Shown here one piece after another: positions 8,284 through 16,842 of a DNA stretch of 35,135 nucleotides. The notes under the pieces were generated by a model. The model saw nothing but the letters and a program-made list of their open reading frames with translations, was not told the origin of the DNA and ran no database searches. A program made the position numbers and the translations under genes. Each line of letters begins with the position of its first letter. Within the stretch, counting starts at the first letter, position 1. Source of the DNA: JAVVHH01 sp964657565 (GTDB lineage Bacteria; Pseudomonadota; Alphaproteobacteria; Acetobacterales; Acetobacteraceae); NCBI GenBank assembly GCA_964657565.1, contig CAZZVQ010000044.1, positions 1 to 35,135 of the forward strand, given 5' to 3'.

Positions 8284-9389
8284 TGGCCGATTTGCCGGCG
8301 CCTGGCGGCGTGACCGTCCCGGTCGGGACGCTGCAGGCGTTCATCAGCGAGATCTTTGCCGCGGCGGGATGCTCGGCGGAGGAGGCGGAGCGCACAACTC
8401 GGCACCTGCTGTCGGCCAACCTGACCGGGCATGACAGCCATGGGATCATCCGGGTGCCGCGGTATTGCGACTGGCTGCGCGACGAGATGGTGTTTGCCGG
8501 GCGGAGTCTGAGCGTGGTCAGCGAGACGGCGACGCATGCCGTGGTGGATGGCAACCAGGGACTGGGCCAGACGGTGGGCGAGCAGGCGGTCGATCTGGGG
8601 ATCGCCAAGGCACGGGCGGCGGGGTTGTCGGTGGTGGCGCTGCGCAATGCGGGGCATATCGGGCGGATCGGGGGGTGGGCCGAGCGGGCGGTGGAGGCCG
8701 GGCTGGTGTCGATCCATTTCGTCAATGTGGGGAAAGGCGAGATCGTGGCGCCGTTCGGCGGGATCGAGCGGCGGTTCGGGACCAATCCGATCTGCATCGG
8801 GGTGCCGCAGCCGGAGGGGCCGCCGTTGCTGCTCGATCTGGCGACGAGCATCGTGGCGGAAGGGAAGGTGCTGGTGGCCAGCAATGGCGGCAAGCCGATC
8901 CCGGCGGATGCGCTGGTGACGCAGGAGGGGCGGATGTCGTCGAACCCGGCGGATTTCTATGGGCCGCTGGAAGGGACCAGCGTCCGCGATCCCGGCAAGG
9001 GGACGGGGGCGCTGCGGGCGTTCGGCGACCATAAGGGGAGCGGCATCGCGTTCATGTGCGAGATCCTGGCGGGATGCCTATGCGGCAGTCCGACGGCCGG
9101 GCCGTTGCCCGGGAAGCGGTCGGGGGTGGTGAACGGGATGCTGTCCATCTATTTGGACCCCGGTCATTTTGGGGCGGTCGGGTTTGCGCAGACAGCCGCA
9201 GAGTATGCCGAGTATGTGCAGGCGTGCCGGCCGATCGAGGCGGGGGTGCCGGTGATGGTGCCGGGGCAGAAGGAGGCGGAGACGCGGGTGGCGCGGCTGC
9301 GGGAAGGGGTGCCGCTGCAGGCCGAGACGTGGGCGGCGATCAAGGCGACAGGGGTGTCGCTGGGGGTGGAGGCTCCGCCGCTCGGCTAG
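8283..9389 (+). CDS. Malate/L-lactate dehydrogenase family protein (Ldh2/YlbC-type)
   Basis: This 368-residue NAD(P)-dependent oxidoreductase is unrelated in fold to classical Rossmann LDH. Family landmarks are seen in order: GHDSHGIIRVPRY near residue 52, DGNQGLGQTVGEQA, RNAGHIGRIGGWAERA, FGTNPICIGVP, DLATSIVAEGKV, and FGDHKGSGIAFMCEILAG. The family includes malate, L-sulfolactate, ureidoglycolate and 2,3-diketo-gulonate dehydrogenases, so the exact substrate is open. The ATG at 8283 overlaps the SDR stop codon. With the SDR and the sugar-type ATPase upstream, a pathway for importing and oxidising a hydroxy acid or sugar acid is plausible. Confidence 0.88.
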   Translation: MADLPAPGGVTVPVGTLQAFISEIFAAAGCSAEEAERTTRHLLSANLTGHDSHGIIRVPRYCDWLRDEMVFAGRSLSVVSETATHAVVDGNQGLGQTVGEQAVDLGIAKARAAGLSVVALRNAGHIGRIGGWAERAVEAGLVSIHFVNVGKGEIVAPFGGIERRFGTNPICIGVPQPEGPPLLLDLATSIVAEGKVLVASNGGKPIPADALVTQEGRMSSNPADFYGPLEGTSVRDPGKGTGALRAFGDHKGSGIAFMCEILAGCLCGSPTAGPLPGKRSGVVNGMLSIYLDPGHFGAVGFAQTAAEYAEYVQACRPIEAGVPVMVPGQKEAETRVARLREGVPLQAETWAAIKATGVSLGVEAPPLG

Positions 9390-9410
9390 GCTTGCTTTTC
9401 TCGGACGGGT

Positions 9411-9436
9411 CATCCAGCACCCGCTGGTGATGATGG
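9411..9436. repeat. Degenerate palindrome after dehydrogenase gene
   Basis: The sequence CCAGC-ACCC-GCTGG, extended by TCAT/ATGA on either side, forms a short hairpin in the 60-base spacer between the dehydrogenase stop and the cardiolipin synthase start. It may be a worn dispersed repeat or a transcript-end hairpin. Confidence 0.35.
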
Positions 9437-9449
9437 TGGGTAGCTGGGG

Positions 9450-11105
9450 ATGAGCGGCGTTCGCGCCAAGTTGGGGGGTGGGCGCATCGCGAGTGCGCTG
9501 CACCGGTTCCGCATCGCGCGGCGGGCGCAGCGGAGCCCGCGGACGCAGCCGGACGACCATGTGGAGCTGGCGCGCGAAAGCCATAAGCGGCTGCAGCGTG
9601 TGGCCGCGGAGCATGTGTTCTCGCGGGTGGCCGGCGCGATGCCGGTCGACGGGAACGCGTTGCGGTTGCTGCAGAATGGGGCGGAGAACTATCCGGCCTG
9701 GCTGGAGGCGATCGCCGCGGCGACGCGGTCGATCGATTTCGAGAACTACATCATCGCCAGCGACGCGACCGGGCGGCGGTTCCGCGACGCGCTGGTCGAG
9801 CGGGCGCGGGCCGGAGTCCGGGTTCGCGTGCTGTATGACTGGATGGGGTGCCTGACCAAGACGCGGCCGGGCTTCTGGCGGCCGCTGCGGGAGGCCGGCG
9901 GAGACGTGCGGTGCTTCAACCGGCCGCGGCTGGATAGCCCGTTCGGGTGGCTGAGCCGCAACCATCGGAAATCGCTGACGATCGATGGGGTGGTCGGCTA
10001 TGTGGCCGGGCTGTGCATCGGGGATGTCTGGGTCGGCGATGCCAAGCGGGGGATCCAGGCGTGGCGGGATACCGGGGTCGAGATCCGCGGGCCGGCGGTG
10101 GCGGATCTGGACATCGCGTTCGGGCAGAGCTGGGCGTTTGCCGGGGGCGGGGCGTCGGTCGGGGCCATGGCCGAGCCGGAGTTGGCCGGGGATATCGCGC
10201 TGCGGGTGATCGGGAGCAAGCCGGCGACGATGGGGCTGTATCGGTTCGACCAGCTGATCGCGGCGCTGGCGCGGGGCCGGTTGTGGCTGACGGATGCCTA
10301 TTTCGTGGGGACGACGGCGTATGTGCAGGCGCTGATCGACGCGGCGCGGGACGGGGTGGATGTGCGGCTGCTGGTGCCGGGGGCGTCGGACATCCCGGTG
10401 GCCAAGGCGCTGTCGCGGGCGGGGTATCGGGCGTTGCTCGAGGCGGGGGTGCGGGTGTTCGAGTGGGACGGGCCGATGCTGCACGCCAAGACGGCGGTGG
10501 CGGACGGGCGCTGGGCGCGGATCGGCTCGACGAATCTCAACCTGGCGAGCTGGGCGGGGAATTGGGAGCTGGATATCGCGGTAGAGGACGAGGCGTTCGC
10601 GGCGCAGATGGAGCGGATGTTCGAGCGCGACCTCGAGCATGCGACGGAGATCGTGCTGGATCGCAAGCGGGTGTTGCCGGCGGAGCCAAGGACGGGCACC
10701 CCGCGGCGGGGTAGCCCGGGCCGAATCGCGGCGGGGGCGGCCGGGCTGGGCAGCACCGTGAGCGCGGCGATCACCAACCACCGCGCGCTGGGGCCGGCGG
10801 AAGCCAAGGTGATGGCGATTGGCGGCGCGCTGCTGTTGGCGCTGTCGTTGCTGGCGATCGTTTATCCGCTGGTGATCACGTTGCCGCTGGCAGCGTTGGG
10901 GTGTTGGGTGGCGGCGACGCTGTTGATCCGGGCGATCCGGCTGCGGTCCGGCACGCCGCCGCCGCCGGGCGGGGACGATCCGCCGGATCAGGGGCGGCCG
11001 TCATCGTCGCGTCGCTTGCCGACGGGCGCGGCGCCCGCCACTGTGGGACGCAATGATCAAGATCGTCAGTTGGAATCTCCTACGCCTGACCGGAGCCACG
11101 CTTGA
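9450..11105 (+). CDS. Cardiolipin synthase-like phospholipase D protein, ClsB type
   Basis: The 551-residue protein has two PLD catalytic motifs, HRKSLTID (H172, K174, D179) and HAKTAVAD (H345, K347, D352), followed by GSTNLNLASW. This is the two-HKD layout of cardiolipin synthases, which make phosphatidyl transfers at the inner membrane. The N-terminus is basic and lacks the two transmembrane helices of ClsA, as in E. coli ClsB (YbhO). Unusually, a hydrophobic stretch with about two helices lies near the C-terminus (around residues 452-490), followed by a Pro/Arg-rich tail of low complexity. The 3' end overlaps the next gene by 53 bases. The partner resembles YbhP, matching the E. coli ybhO-ybhP order. 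Confidence 0.85.
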   Translation: MSGVRAKLGGGRIASALHRFRIARRAQRSPRTQPDDHVELARESHKRLQRVAAEHVFSRVAGAMPVDGNALRLLQNGAENYPAWLEAIAAATRSIDFENYIIASDATGRRFRDALVERARAGVRVRVLYDWMGCLTKTRPGFWRPLREAGGDVRCFNRPRLDSPFGWLSRNHRKSLTIDGVVGYVAGLCIGDVWVGDAKRGIQAWRDTGVEIRGPAVADLDIAFGQSWAFAGGGASVGAMAEPELAGDIALRVIGSKPATMGLYRFDQLIAALARGRLWLTDAYFVGTTAYVQALIDAARDGVDVRLLVPGASDIPVAKALSRAGYRALLEAGVRVFEWDGPMLHAKTAVADGRWARIGSTNLNLASWAGNWELDIAVEDEAFAAQMERMFERDLEHATEIVLDRKRVLPAEPRTGTPRRGSPGRIAAGAAGLGSTVSAAITNHRALGPAEAKVMAIGGALLLALSLLAIVYPLVITLPLAALGCWVAATLLIRAIRLRSGTPPPPGGDDPPDQGRPSSSRRLPTGAAPATVGRNDQDRQLESPTPDRSHA

Positions 11106-11667
11106 CGACGTCGTGCGGCTGGCGCGGCAGGAGCGGCCCGAACTCCTGCTGATGCAGGAGGCGACCAAGCGGATCGACGAGTTGCCGCGGATCCTGGGCG
11201 GCACGTATCACCGGGTGCAGCAACCGGGGCGGATCCATGGGCTGGCGTTCTGGAGTCCGCGGGAGTTGCCGGAGCCGGAGGTGATCCCGCTGCCAGCGGG
11301 CGCGGTATTTCAACGGGTTACGCAGATCATCGATTTGGGGGCGTTCAAGGTCGCCAACGTGCATCTGTCGCATGGGCAGTTGCTGAACCGGCGGCAGTTG
11401 CGCCGGGTCGCGGCGGCGCTGCCGGCGCATGCTGCGGTGCTGGGGGACTATAATCTGGTGGGGCCGACGCTGCTGAAGGGGTTCCGCGACGTGGGGCCGC
11501 GCGAGCCGACGCACCGGGCGGGGGACATGCTGCCGTTGCGGATCGACCGATGCCTGATCCGGGGGCTGATCTGCGGCAACGTGCATGCGTTGCACCGGAG
11601 CAACAGCGACCACCGGCCGATCGTGGTGCGGCTGGGCACGCCGGAGATGCGGCTGAGCGTGGCCTAG
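11053..11667 (+). CDS. Endonuclease/exonuclease/phosphatase family protein, YbhP-like
   Basis: This 204-residue EEP-fold hydrolase has metal and catalytic residues visible in SWNLL (N-terminal Asn), LLMQEA (Glu), VANVHLSHGQ (His), VLGDYNLVGP (Asp/Asn) and SNSDHRPIVV (Asp-His). The family cleaves phosphodiesters in nucleic acids, phosphoinositides or sphingolipids. Its overlap with a ClsB-like gene suggests a lipid-related role, as is suspected for YbhP. No signal peptide is visible, so it is probably cytoplasmic. The ATG at 11053 lies within the 3' end of the synthase gene; translation probably re-initiates there. The stop abuts the convergent LysE gene with a single base between them. Confidence 0.85.
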   Translation: MIKIVSWNLLRLTGATLDDVVRLARQERPELLLMQEATKRIDELPRILGGTYHRVQQPGRIHGLAFWSPRELPEPEVIPLPAGAVFQRVTQIIDLGAFKVANVHLSHGQLLNRRQLRRVAAALPAHAAVLGDYNLVGPTLLKGFRDVGPREPTHRAGDMLPLRIDRCLIRGLICGNVHALHRSNSDHRPIVVRLGTPEMRLSVA

Positions 11668-11668
11668 A

Positions 11669-12289
11669 TCAGCGGGAGCGGTCGAGCGCGAGGCCGAGGC
11701 CGGCGCCGATCAGGACCCCGCCGGAGATGCGGTTGAACAGGCGCGAGCGGGCACCGAGGAGGGCGCGGAACTGGCCGGCGCCGAGGGCCCAGAGGCAGTC
11801 GATGGTGATCGCGAGCAGAAGGTAGAGGGTCGCGAGCACGGCGAGTTGTGGGGCGACGGGGCGGTCGGCGGCGATGAATTGCGGGAAGAAGGCGGCGTAG
11901 AAGAGCAGGGTCTTGGGGTTGAGCACCGAGACGGTGGCCGCCTTGGCGAAGATCGCGCGGATGGATTGGCGGTCGGGCTGGCCGGGTCGGGCGAGGACGG
12001 GCGGGGCGGCGCGCCATTGCTGGATGCCGATCGCGACGAGGTAGGCGACGCCGGCCCAGCGGAACAGCACGAACCAGTGACCGAGTTGCCCAACGACGCT
12101 GGCCATGCCGATGGAGACGAGGAGCAGTTGGACGACGCTGGCGCTGCTGGTGGCCAGCGCGGTGAGCATGCCCTGGCGTGATCCGCGGGCGAGGCTGTTG
12201 GCGACGATGAGGGCGACGTTGGGGCCGGGGATCAGCATGAGCACGGTGACGGCCAGGATGAAGGCCGGCAAGAGATGGAGGTCGGGCAT
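11669..12289 (-). CDS. LysE/RhtB family amino-acid exporter
   Basis: A 206-residue inner-membrane protein with about six hydrophobic segments and the family motif LIPGPNVALIVANSLARGSR in the first loop (around residues 19-38). A second conserved block is KAATVSVLNPKTLLFYAAFF. Members export amino acids, homoserine lactones or similar small compounds. The specific substrate cannot be read. It is convergent with the EEP gene and lies a few bases downstream of the GtrA-family gene on the same strand. Confidence 0.87.
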   Translation of the reverse strand: MPDLHLLPAFILAVTVLMLIPGPNVALIVANSLARGSRQGMLTALATSSASVVQLLLVSIGMASVVGQLGHWFVLFRWAGVAYLVAIGIQQWRAAPPVLARPGQPDRQSIRAIFAKAATVSVLNPKTLLFYAAFFPQFIAADRPVAPQLAVLATLYLLLAITIDCLWALGAGQFRALLGARSRLFNRISGGVLIGAGLGLALDRSR

Positions 12290-12296
12290 TAGGTGC

Positions 12297-12734
12297 TCAC
12301 GGTCGGTGACTGAAGGCCCAGAACTTAAGGATGCTGTAATTTATGGCTGCTACGATCATCGAGATGAGGATGAAGGCGCGCAGTGGGTTGGCCCTGATGG
12401 GCTCTGGGACGGCCTCGGCAATGGCCATGGCGATGATGTTGCCGAAAAGTTGGGCGCCGGCGTAGCGGGGGAAGGCGGAGAGGTGGTTGCGGCCGGAACG
12501 GAAGGTGAGGCGGTGTTGCAGGTAGTAGACGGGCGGGATCAGCACGACGAGCGTCAGCGCGATGGACAGGCTCGGGCGGATGCCGGCGCGGGTGAAGGTG
12601 TAGTTGAGCGCGGTGTAGGCGATTGCGCCGGCGCCGCCGATGATGAGGAAGAGGACCAGCTCGCGCATGGCGCCGCTGCGGACGAAGCGGCGGACCTGTT
12701 CGAGGCGGGTTGGATCGACAAGGGACACGGACAT
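12297..12734 (-). CDS. GtrA family membrane protein
   Basis: A protein of about 145 residues with four predicted transmembrane helices: VLFLIIGGAGAIAYTALNYT, a second SIALTLVVLIPPVYYLQHRL, then helices around FGNIIAMAIAEA and AFILISMIVAAINYSILKFW, ending WAFSHRP. The helix content and the NYSILKFWxF ending fit GtrA, which is thought to flip undecaprenyl-phosphate-linked sugars for O-antigen or teichoic-acid modification. ATG at 12734 is preferred over GTG at 12773, because the latter lies inside a 15-bp inverted repeat. It is divergent from a GT2 transferase, the usual functional partner (GtrB). Confidence 0.82.
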   Translation of the reverse strand: MSVSLVDPTRLEQVRRFVRSGAMRELVLFLIIGGAGAIAYTALNYTFTRAGIRPSLSIALTLVVLIPPVYYLQHRLTFRSGRNHLSAFPRYAGAQLFGNIIAMAIAEAVPEPIRANPLRAFILISMIVAAINYSILKFWAFSHRP

Positions 12735-12770
12735 CTGGCGTGCGGCTCGGTAAGGAATGACGCTATATAC

Positions 12771-12806
12771 CACGCTGCGGTCGCGAAGACACGCGACCGC
12801 AGCGTG
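12771..12806. promoter_or_regulatory. Perfect 15-bp inverted repeat between divergent glycosylation genes
   Basis: The arms CACGCTGCGGTCGCG (12771-12785) and CGCGACCGCAGCGTG (12792-12806) are exact complements around the 6-base loop AAGACA. The element lies between the gtrA-type gene (minus) and the GT2 gene (plus). A TATATA sequence is nearby at 12765-12770. It may be an operator shared by both promoters or an RNA hairpin in either leader. It is not placed as a terminator, since no gene ends here. Confidence 0.6.
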
Positions 12807-12841
12807 CCCGTGTTGTAGGTTTAGGGATTAGGGCGGTCACA

Positions 12842-14017
12842 ATGGACGATGTCAGGGTGATGCCCCTGGAACTGACGATCTTGATGCCCTGCCTGAACGA
12901 GGCTGAGACGCTGGCGGTGTGTATCCGCAAGGCGCTCGGCTATCTCGAGCGGAGCGGCGTTGCGGGCGAGGTGGTGATCGCCGACAACGGGAGCACGGAC
13001 GGGTCGCAGAAGATCGCCACCGAGCTTGGGGCGCGGGTGGTGCCGATCTCGGAACGCGGCTACGGGGCGGCGCTGCTGGGGGGGATCCAGGCGGCGCGGG
13101 GCCGGTATGTCATCATGGGCGATAGCGACGACAGCTATGATTTCAGCCGGTTGGACGGCTTCGTCGAGAAGCTGCGGGAGGGGTGGCAGCTCGTGATGGG
13201 CAACCGCTTCAAGGGCGGGATCGCCCCTGGCGCGATGCCGCCGCTGCACCGCTATCTGGGCAACCCGGTGCTGACCGCGACGGGGCGCGTGCTCTACGGC
13301 AGCCCGTCGGGCGATTTCCATTGCGGGCTGCGCGGGTTCGATCGGGCGTCGATCCTGGATTTAGGGCTCGATCTGCCGGGGATGGAGTTCGCGAGCGAAA
13401 TGGTGGTCAAGGCCACGATCCGCAAGCTGCGCATCACCGAAGTGCCGACCACGCTGTCCAAGGATGGCCGCTCACGGCCGCCGCATCTGCGCAGTTGGCG
13501 CGATGGATGGCGGCATTTGCGGTTCTTGCTGCTGCTCAGTCCGCGATGGGTGTTCCTGTATTCTGGCCTGACGATGTTCGGCGCCGGGTTGTTGGGAATG
13601 CTCGCGCTGGAGATCGGCCCGGTGCATGTGCTTGGGGCAACGCTCGATGTGCATACGTTGTTGTATGCGGCGGTGCTCGTCGTCGTTGGTTACCAGTCGG
13701 TGCTGTTCTGGATCTTCTGTAAGACGCTGAATACCACGCAGGGTATGTTGGCGCCGGATCCGAGTTTCCTGCGGCTGCAGGACGCTTTGACGCTCGAGCG
13801 TGGACTGCTGCTGGCGCTCGCGATGTTGGTCGCGGGCCTGACACTCGGCCTGGTGGCGACGGCTGGGTGGGGGATGTCGGGATTTGGCGATCTGGCGCCA
13901 AACCGTACGATGCGGCTGGCGATCCCTTCGGCGGCGCTGATCTTGCTGGCGGTATCGACGGCGTCGATGTCGTTCTTCCTGAGTTTCTTGCGGCTGTCCC
14001 GCCGGTCGCTTGAATGA
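12842..14017 (+). CDS. Glycosyltransferase family 2, GtrB/dolichol-phosphate-sugar synthase type
   Basis: A 391-residue GT2 enzyme. The N-terminal GT-A domain shows LTILMPCLNEAETL, VIADNGSTDGS and the metal-binding DXD-type motif GDSDDSYDF (residues 93-101), then MGNRFKGG and DFHCGLRGF. The C-terminal third has four hydrophobic segments (for example LYSGLTMFGAGLLGMLALEI and TLLYAAVLVVVGYQSVLFWI), anchoring it in the inner membrane. Enzymes of this form move a sugar from a nucleotide donor to a polyprenyl phosphate. With the divergent GtrA flippase and the following GT-C-like protein, a complete three-component lipid-linked glycosylation cassette is present. Its ATG is 36 bases after the inverted repeat. 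Confidence 0.87.
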   Translation: MDDVRVMPLELTILMPCLNEAETLAVCIRKALGYLERSGVAGEVVIADNGSTDGSQKIATELGARVVPISERGYGAALLGGIQAARGRYVIMGDSDDSYDFSRLDGFVEKLREGWQLVMGNRFKGGIAPGAMPPLHRYLGNPVLTATGRVLYGSPSGDFHCGLRGFDRASILDLGLDLPGMEFASEMVVKATIRKLRITEVPTTLSKDGRSRPPHLRSWRDGWRHLRFLLLLSPRWVFLYSGLTMFGAGLLGMLALEIGPVHVLGATLDVHTLLYAAVLVVVGYQSVLFWIFCKTLNTTQGMLAPDPSFLRLQDALTLERGLLLALAMLVAGLTLGLVATAGWGMSGFGDLAPNRTMRLAIPSAALILLAVSTASMSFFLSFLRLSRRSLE

Positions 14018-15378
14018 AGGGGGAGACGGCACTCGTCGTTTTCGCGGCGGTTTTCATCGCTGCGCCATTATTACTCTGGCCGGCGGCGATCAATGGCTAC
14101 CCGCTGCTGTTCGGCGACACTGGCGTCTACATCAAGGACGGGATCGATCACCATGTGAGCTGGCCGCGGCCGATGTTTTACGGCCTGTTCATGCTGCCAC
14201 TGCACGTGATGCGAACGACATGGCCCGTGGTTGTCGTTCAGGCGCTGCTCGCGGCTGCGGCGCTCATGATGACGATGCGGCTTTTTCTGCCGAGGTTACA
14301 TCCGTTCGCTCTGCTGCCGATTACCCTCGTGTTGGCGGTTGGGACTTCGCTTCCGTGGTTCGTTTCGCAGCTTATGCCGGATCTGTTTGCAGGATTACTG
14401 GTACTGACGCTGGCGGCTCTGCTGATCATACCGCCTAGATTGTCTGCGGTTGGCCAGATTGCCGCAATTTTGTTTGCAGCGGCTTGTATTACGATGCACC
14501 TTAGTTTGTTGCCGATCGCGCTGGCGTTGATCGTGACGTTGCTGCTCTGCCGGTGGCTCACGCTCGGGTCGTTGACGCTGCTGGACATCGTGCGGGGGCT
14601 GGCGGTGCCGGGTCTGGCGGCGGCTGTCCTGATCGGCACCAACGCGCTGCTCATTGGACAGCCGTCGATCTCGCCGTACGGGAAGATCTTTCTGCTCAAC
14701 CGTGTGCTCGTGGATGGGCCCGGGGTGCGGGCGTTGCAAAGAGAGTGTCCGCGGGCGGATTGGACCTTGTGTTCGTTCAAGGACGAGATCCCGACCATCA
14801 GCGACGAAGACGATATGCTGTGGGGTAAGGACGCGCTGCTCGAGCGGGCTGGCGGATACAAGACCGTGGCGCCGCAAGCGTGGCCGATCATCCTATCGGC
14901 ACTGCGGGCGGAGCCCGGCGTGTTGCTGGAGCAGGCGTTGCGCAACACGGCGGTCCAGTTCGTCTCGTTCCGCAGCGGCGACGCCTTGCTTCGGCCATCC
15001 ACGTTCAATGACGGTATCTGGAGCGCCGTGTTCCCGCCCGTCGAGCAGGAGCGATATCACGCGGGAATGCAGTACCGCGGACTCACACTCATCCCGGCCG
15101 GTTTGCAGGCTGTTCACGTCGTGCTTGGCGCCGTCTCGATCGTTGCCGTCGCGGCCGGGGCGGTTTCGGCGTTGCGGCGGCGGGCGGCGATCGGGGGATT
15201 GCTGTCGTCGGTCACGGTCGCGCTGCTGGCGAACGCGTTCGTTGCGGGAGCGTTGTCGGGTGTCTACGACCGGTATCAAAGCAGGTTTGTTTGGCTGGCC
15301 CCGTTTGCCCTCATGCTGATGGCGATGTCGCGATGGGGGAACGGCGCTCGGCGCGAGCGACCAGCGTCAACCGTTTAG
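14014..15378 (+). CDS. Polytopic membrane protein, GT-C glycosyltransferase-like
   Basis: A 454-residue protein with about ten hydrophobic segments. The first extracytoplasmic loop contains an acidic motif, GDTGVYI (around residue 34), in the place where GT-C transferases keep a catalytic Asp. A large soluble loop lies at about residues 235-350 and the last helices are at the C-terminus. I assign it as GT-C-like by topology, the acidic loop and context, not by a recognised signature. It would transfer the flipped sugar from a polyprenyl carrier to an envelope acceptor, completing the GtrA-GtrB-Gtr scheme. Its ATG overlaps the GT2 stop codon (ATGA). The 3' end overlaps the convergent enoyl-CoA hydratase family gene by 12 bases. 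Confidence 0.7.
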   Translation: MKGETALVVFAAVFIAAPLLLWPAAINGYPLLFGDTGVYIKDGIDHHVSWPRPMFYGLFMLPLHVMRTTWPVVVVQALLAAAALMMTMRLFLPRLHPFALLPITLVLAVGTSLPWFVSQLMPDLFAGLLVLTLAALLIIPPRLSAVGQIAAILFAAACITMHLSLLPIALALIVTLLLCRWLTLGSLTLLDIVRGLAVPGLAAAVLIGTNALLIGQPSISPYGKIFLLNRVLVDGPGVRALQRECPRADWTLCSFKDEIPTISDEDDMLWGKDALLERAGGYKTVAPQAWPIILSALRAEPGVLLEQALRNTAVQFVSFRSGDALLRPSTFNDGIWSAVFPPVEQERYHAGMQYRGLTLIPAGLQAVHVVLGAVSIVAVAAGAVSALRRRAAIGGLLSSVTVALLANAFVAGALSGVYDRYQSRFVWLAPFALMLMAMSRWGNGARRERPASTV

Positions 15379-16338
15379 GGGGCGCCAGTTGGGCTTGCGG
15401 TCTTTGTCGACGACGGCGGCGCGAACGCCCTCCGCGAAGTCGGGGTGGCGGCACGCGCGCCGGGTCAACGCTACTTCGGCGCGCTGGCATTCTTCGAGGG
15501 TGCGATCGGCGCCGGCGCGAAGCAAATCGAAGGTCCAGTGCAGCGAACTCGGGGAGGCTAGGTGCAGGGCGCGCAGCGCATCGGTCGCCCAAGGCTGGTC
15601 GATCGCTTGCAGACGGCGGGTGATCGCTTCGATCGACGGTTCGGCGAAGACGCTGTTCACCGCATCCTCGATCGACGCCAACTCGGGTGGGGGCGGCATC
15701 TGCGCGAACTCGGTGAGCGCGCTGAAGCCGTTCTCGCTCAGCGCGCGGACCAGCGCCGGAATTGTGGCACGTGGGACAAAGTGCGTGGCCAGGCCGAGCC
15801 AGCACGCGTCGGCGGCGCCGATCCGGGTCCCCGTGAGGCCGAGATACATGCCGAACGCGCCCCGCAGACGGGGGAGGAAGTAGCTGGCGCCCACATCGGG
15901 GAACAGGCCGAGTTGGGTTTCCGGCATGGCGAACACCGCGTTTTCTGTGGCGACGCGGACGGTGCCGTGGACCGACAAGCCGATCCCGCCGCCCATGCAG
16001 ATGCCGTCGACGAGGGCGAGATATGGCTTGTTGTAGCGGGCGATGGTTCGGTTGAGCGCGTATTCCAGGACGAAGAAGGATTCCACGTCCTGGAAACGGT
16101 CGTCGAGCACCCAATCGCGCACCGAGCGCACATCGCCGCCGGCGCAGAACGCGCGGTCGCCCGCGGCCTCGACCACGACGAGGTGGATGGCGGGATCGTC
16201 GCGCCAGGTTTCGAGCGCCACGTCGATCGCGTGGATTATATCCTGATTAAGGGCGTTCAGGGCGCGCGGACGGTTCAGGGTGATCCGCCCGATCCGTCCG
16301 TCGCGCCTGAAGATCACCGGCGCAGTAGAGGCCTCCAA
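15367..16338 (-). CDS. Enoyl-CoA hydratase/isomerase family, 3-hydroxyisobutyryl-CoA hydrolase-like
   Basis: A 323-residue crotonase-fold protein. The oxyanion-hole segments are AFCAGGDVR (residues 63-71) and GICMGGGIGLSVHG (112-125). The MPETQLGLFPDVGASYFLPR segment carries Glu140 and Asp148 in the pattern typical of 3-hydroxyisobutyryl-CoA hydrolases, and the end has DFAEGVRAAVVDKDRKPNW, also diagnostic of that subgroup. The likely role is valine degradation, hydrolysing 3-hydroxyisobutyryl-CoA. The start appears to be TTG at 16338, one base beyond the previous gene's stop; this is not certain, and GTG at 16317 is an alternative. No other valine-catabolic gene is in the window. Confidence 0.85.
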   Translation of the reverse strand: MEASTAPVIFRRDGRIGRITLNRPRALNALNQDIIHAIDVALETWRDDPAIHLVVVEAAGDRAFCAGGDVRSVRDWVLDDRFQDVESFFVLEYALNRTIARYNKPYLALVDGICMGGGIGLSVHGTVRVATENAVFAMPETQLGLFPDVGASYFLPRLRGAFGMYLGLTGTRIGAADACWLGLATHFVPRATIPALVRALSENGFSALTEFAQMPPPPELASIEDAVNSVFAEPSIEAITRRLQAIDQPWATDALRALHLASPSSLHWTFDLLRAGADRTLEECQRAEVALTRRACRHPDFAEGVRAAVVDKDRKPNWRPLNG

Positions 16339-16339
16339 G

Positions 16340-16801
16340 TCAGCGTCGGCGGATGAAACGTGACGCGAGATCGGCGATCATCCAGGCACTGCCCGCGCGC
16401 GTGTTCCTCGCCTTCCGGCGCCCGGTCATGCCGATCGCCAGACCAGCGACTTCGCCGATCGTGGCCAGGCTCGTTGCTGCGCGCCTGGCCTCTGCGAGCG
16501 ACTGCCGGCGCACCGAGGCGGCCTCAAGCTCGATGTGGTCCGGCTTGTTGCTCAGCGCCATCATCCCGAGAACGCCACCGCCGATGAGATCGATGACCAA
16601 CACGATCAGCGCGGCAACCCAGGGTTGGACCGCGAGGGCCAGCAGAGCGACGCCCAGGACATGCAGCATCGCGAAGATGGCGAGGCCAAAGAGAGCGGCA
16701 CCGACGCCGAAGCCGACACGGATCCCTTGCCGACGCGCGTAACGCCTGACGCGGAGAGCCTCGGCGGCGGCGGCGACTTTGGCTAATTCAAGCGCCCGCA
16801 T
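16340..16801 (-). CDS. Small membrane protein, phage-holin-superfamily-like
   Basis: A 153-residue protein with a basic N-terminal helix (AEALRVRRYARRQGIR), two hydrophobic segments (GVGAALFGLAIFAMLHVLGV and VAALIVLVIDLIGGGVLGMM) and a basic amphipathic C-terminal half ending RFIRRR. The two-helix layout is like the putative holin family proteins that often sit next to YqjD/ElaB-type genes, as here. I cannot assign a function beyond inner-membrane location. It may form a stress-response pair with the DUF883-type gene upstream, as in the E. coli yqjC-yqjD-yqjE cluster. Confidence 0.6.
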   Translation of the reverse strand: MRALELAKVAAAAEALRVRRYARRQGIRVGFGVGAALFGLAIFAMLHVLGVALLALAVQPWVAALIVLVIDLIGGGVLGMMALSNKPDHIELEAASVRRQSLAEARRAATSLATIGEVAGLAIGMTGRRKARNTRAGSAWMIADLASRFIRRR

Positions 16802-16842
16802 CTATGTCGCACCCGGGCGGAGCGCCTGCAGCCGGCTCGCCA

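Noticed and set aside
9450..11105. PLD-family protein as the missing DrmC
   Set aside because: It has two HKD motifs, membrane helices and a YbhP-like partner, sits on the opposite strand and is separated from drmB by the tRNA; cardiolipin synthase fits far better.
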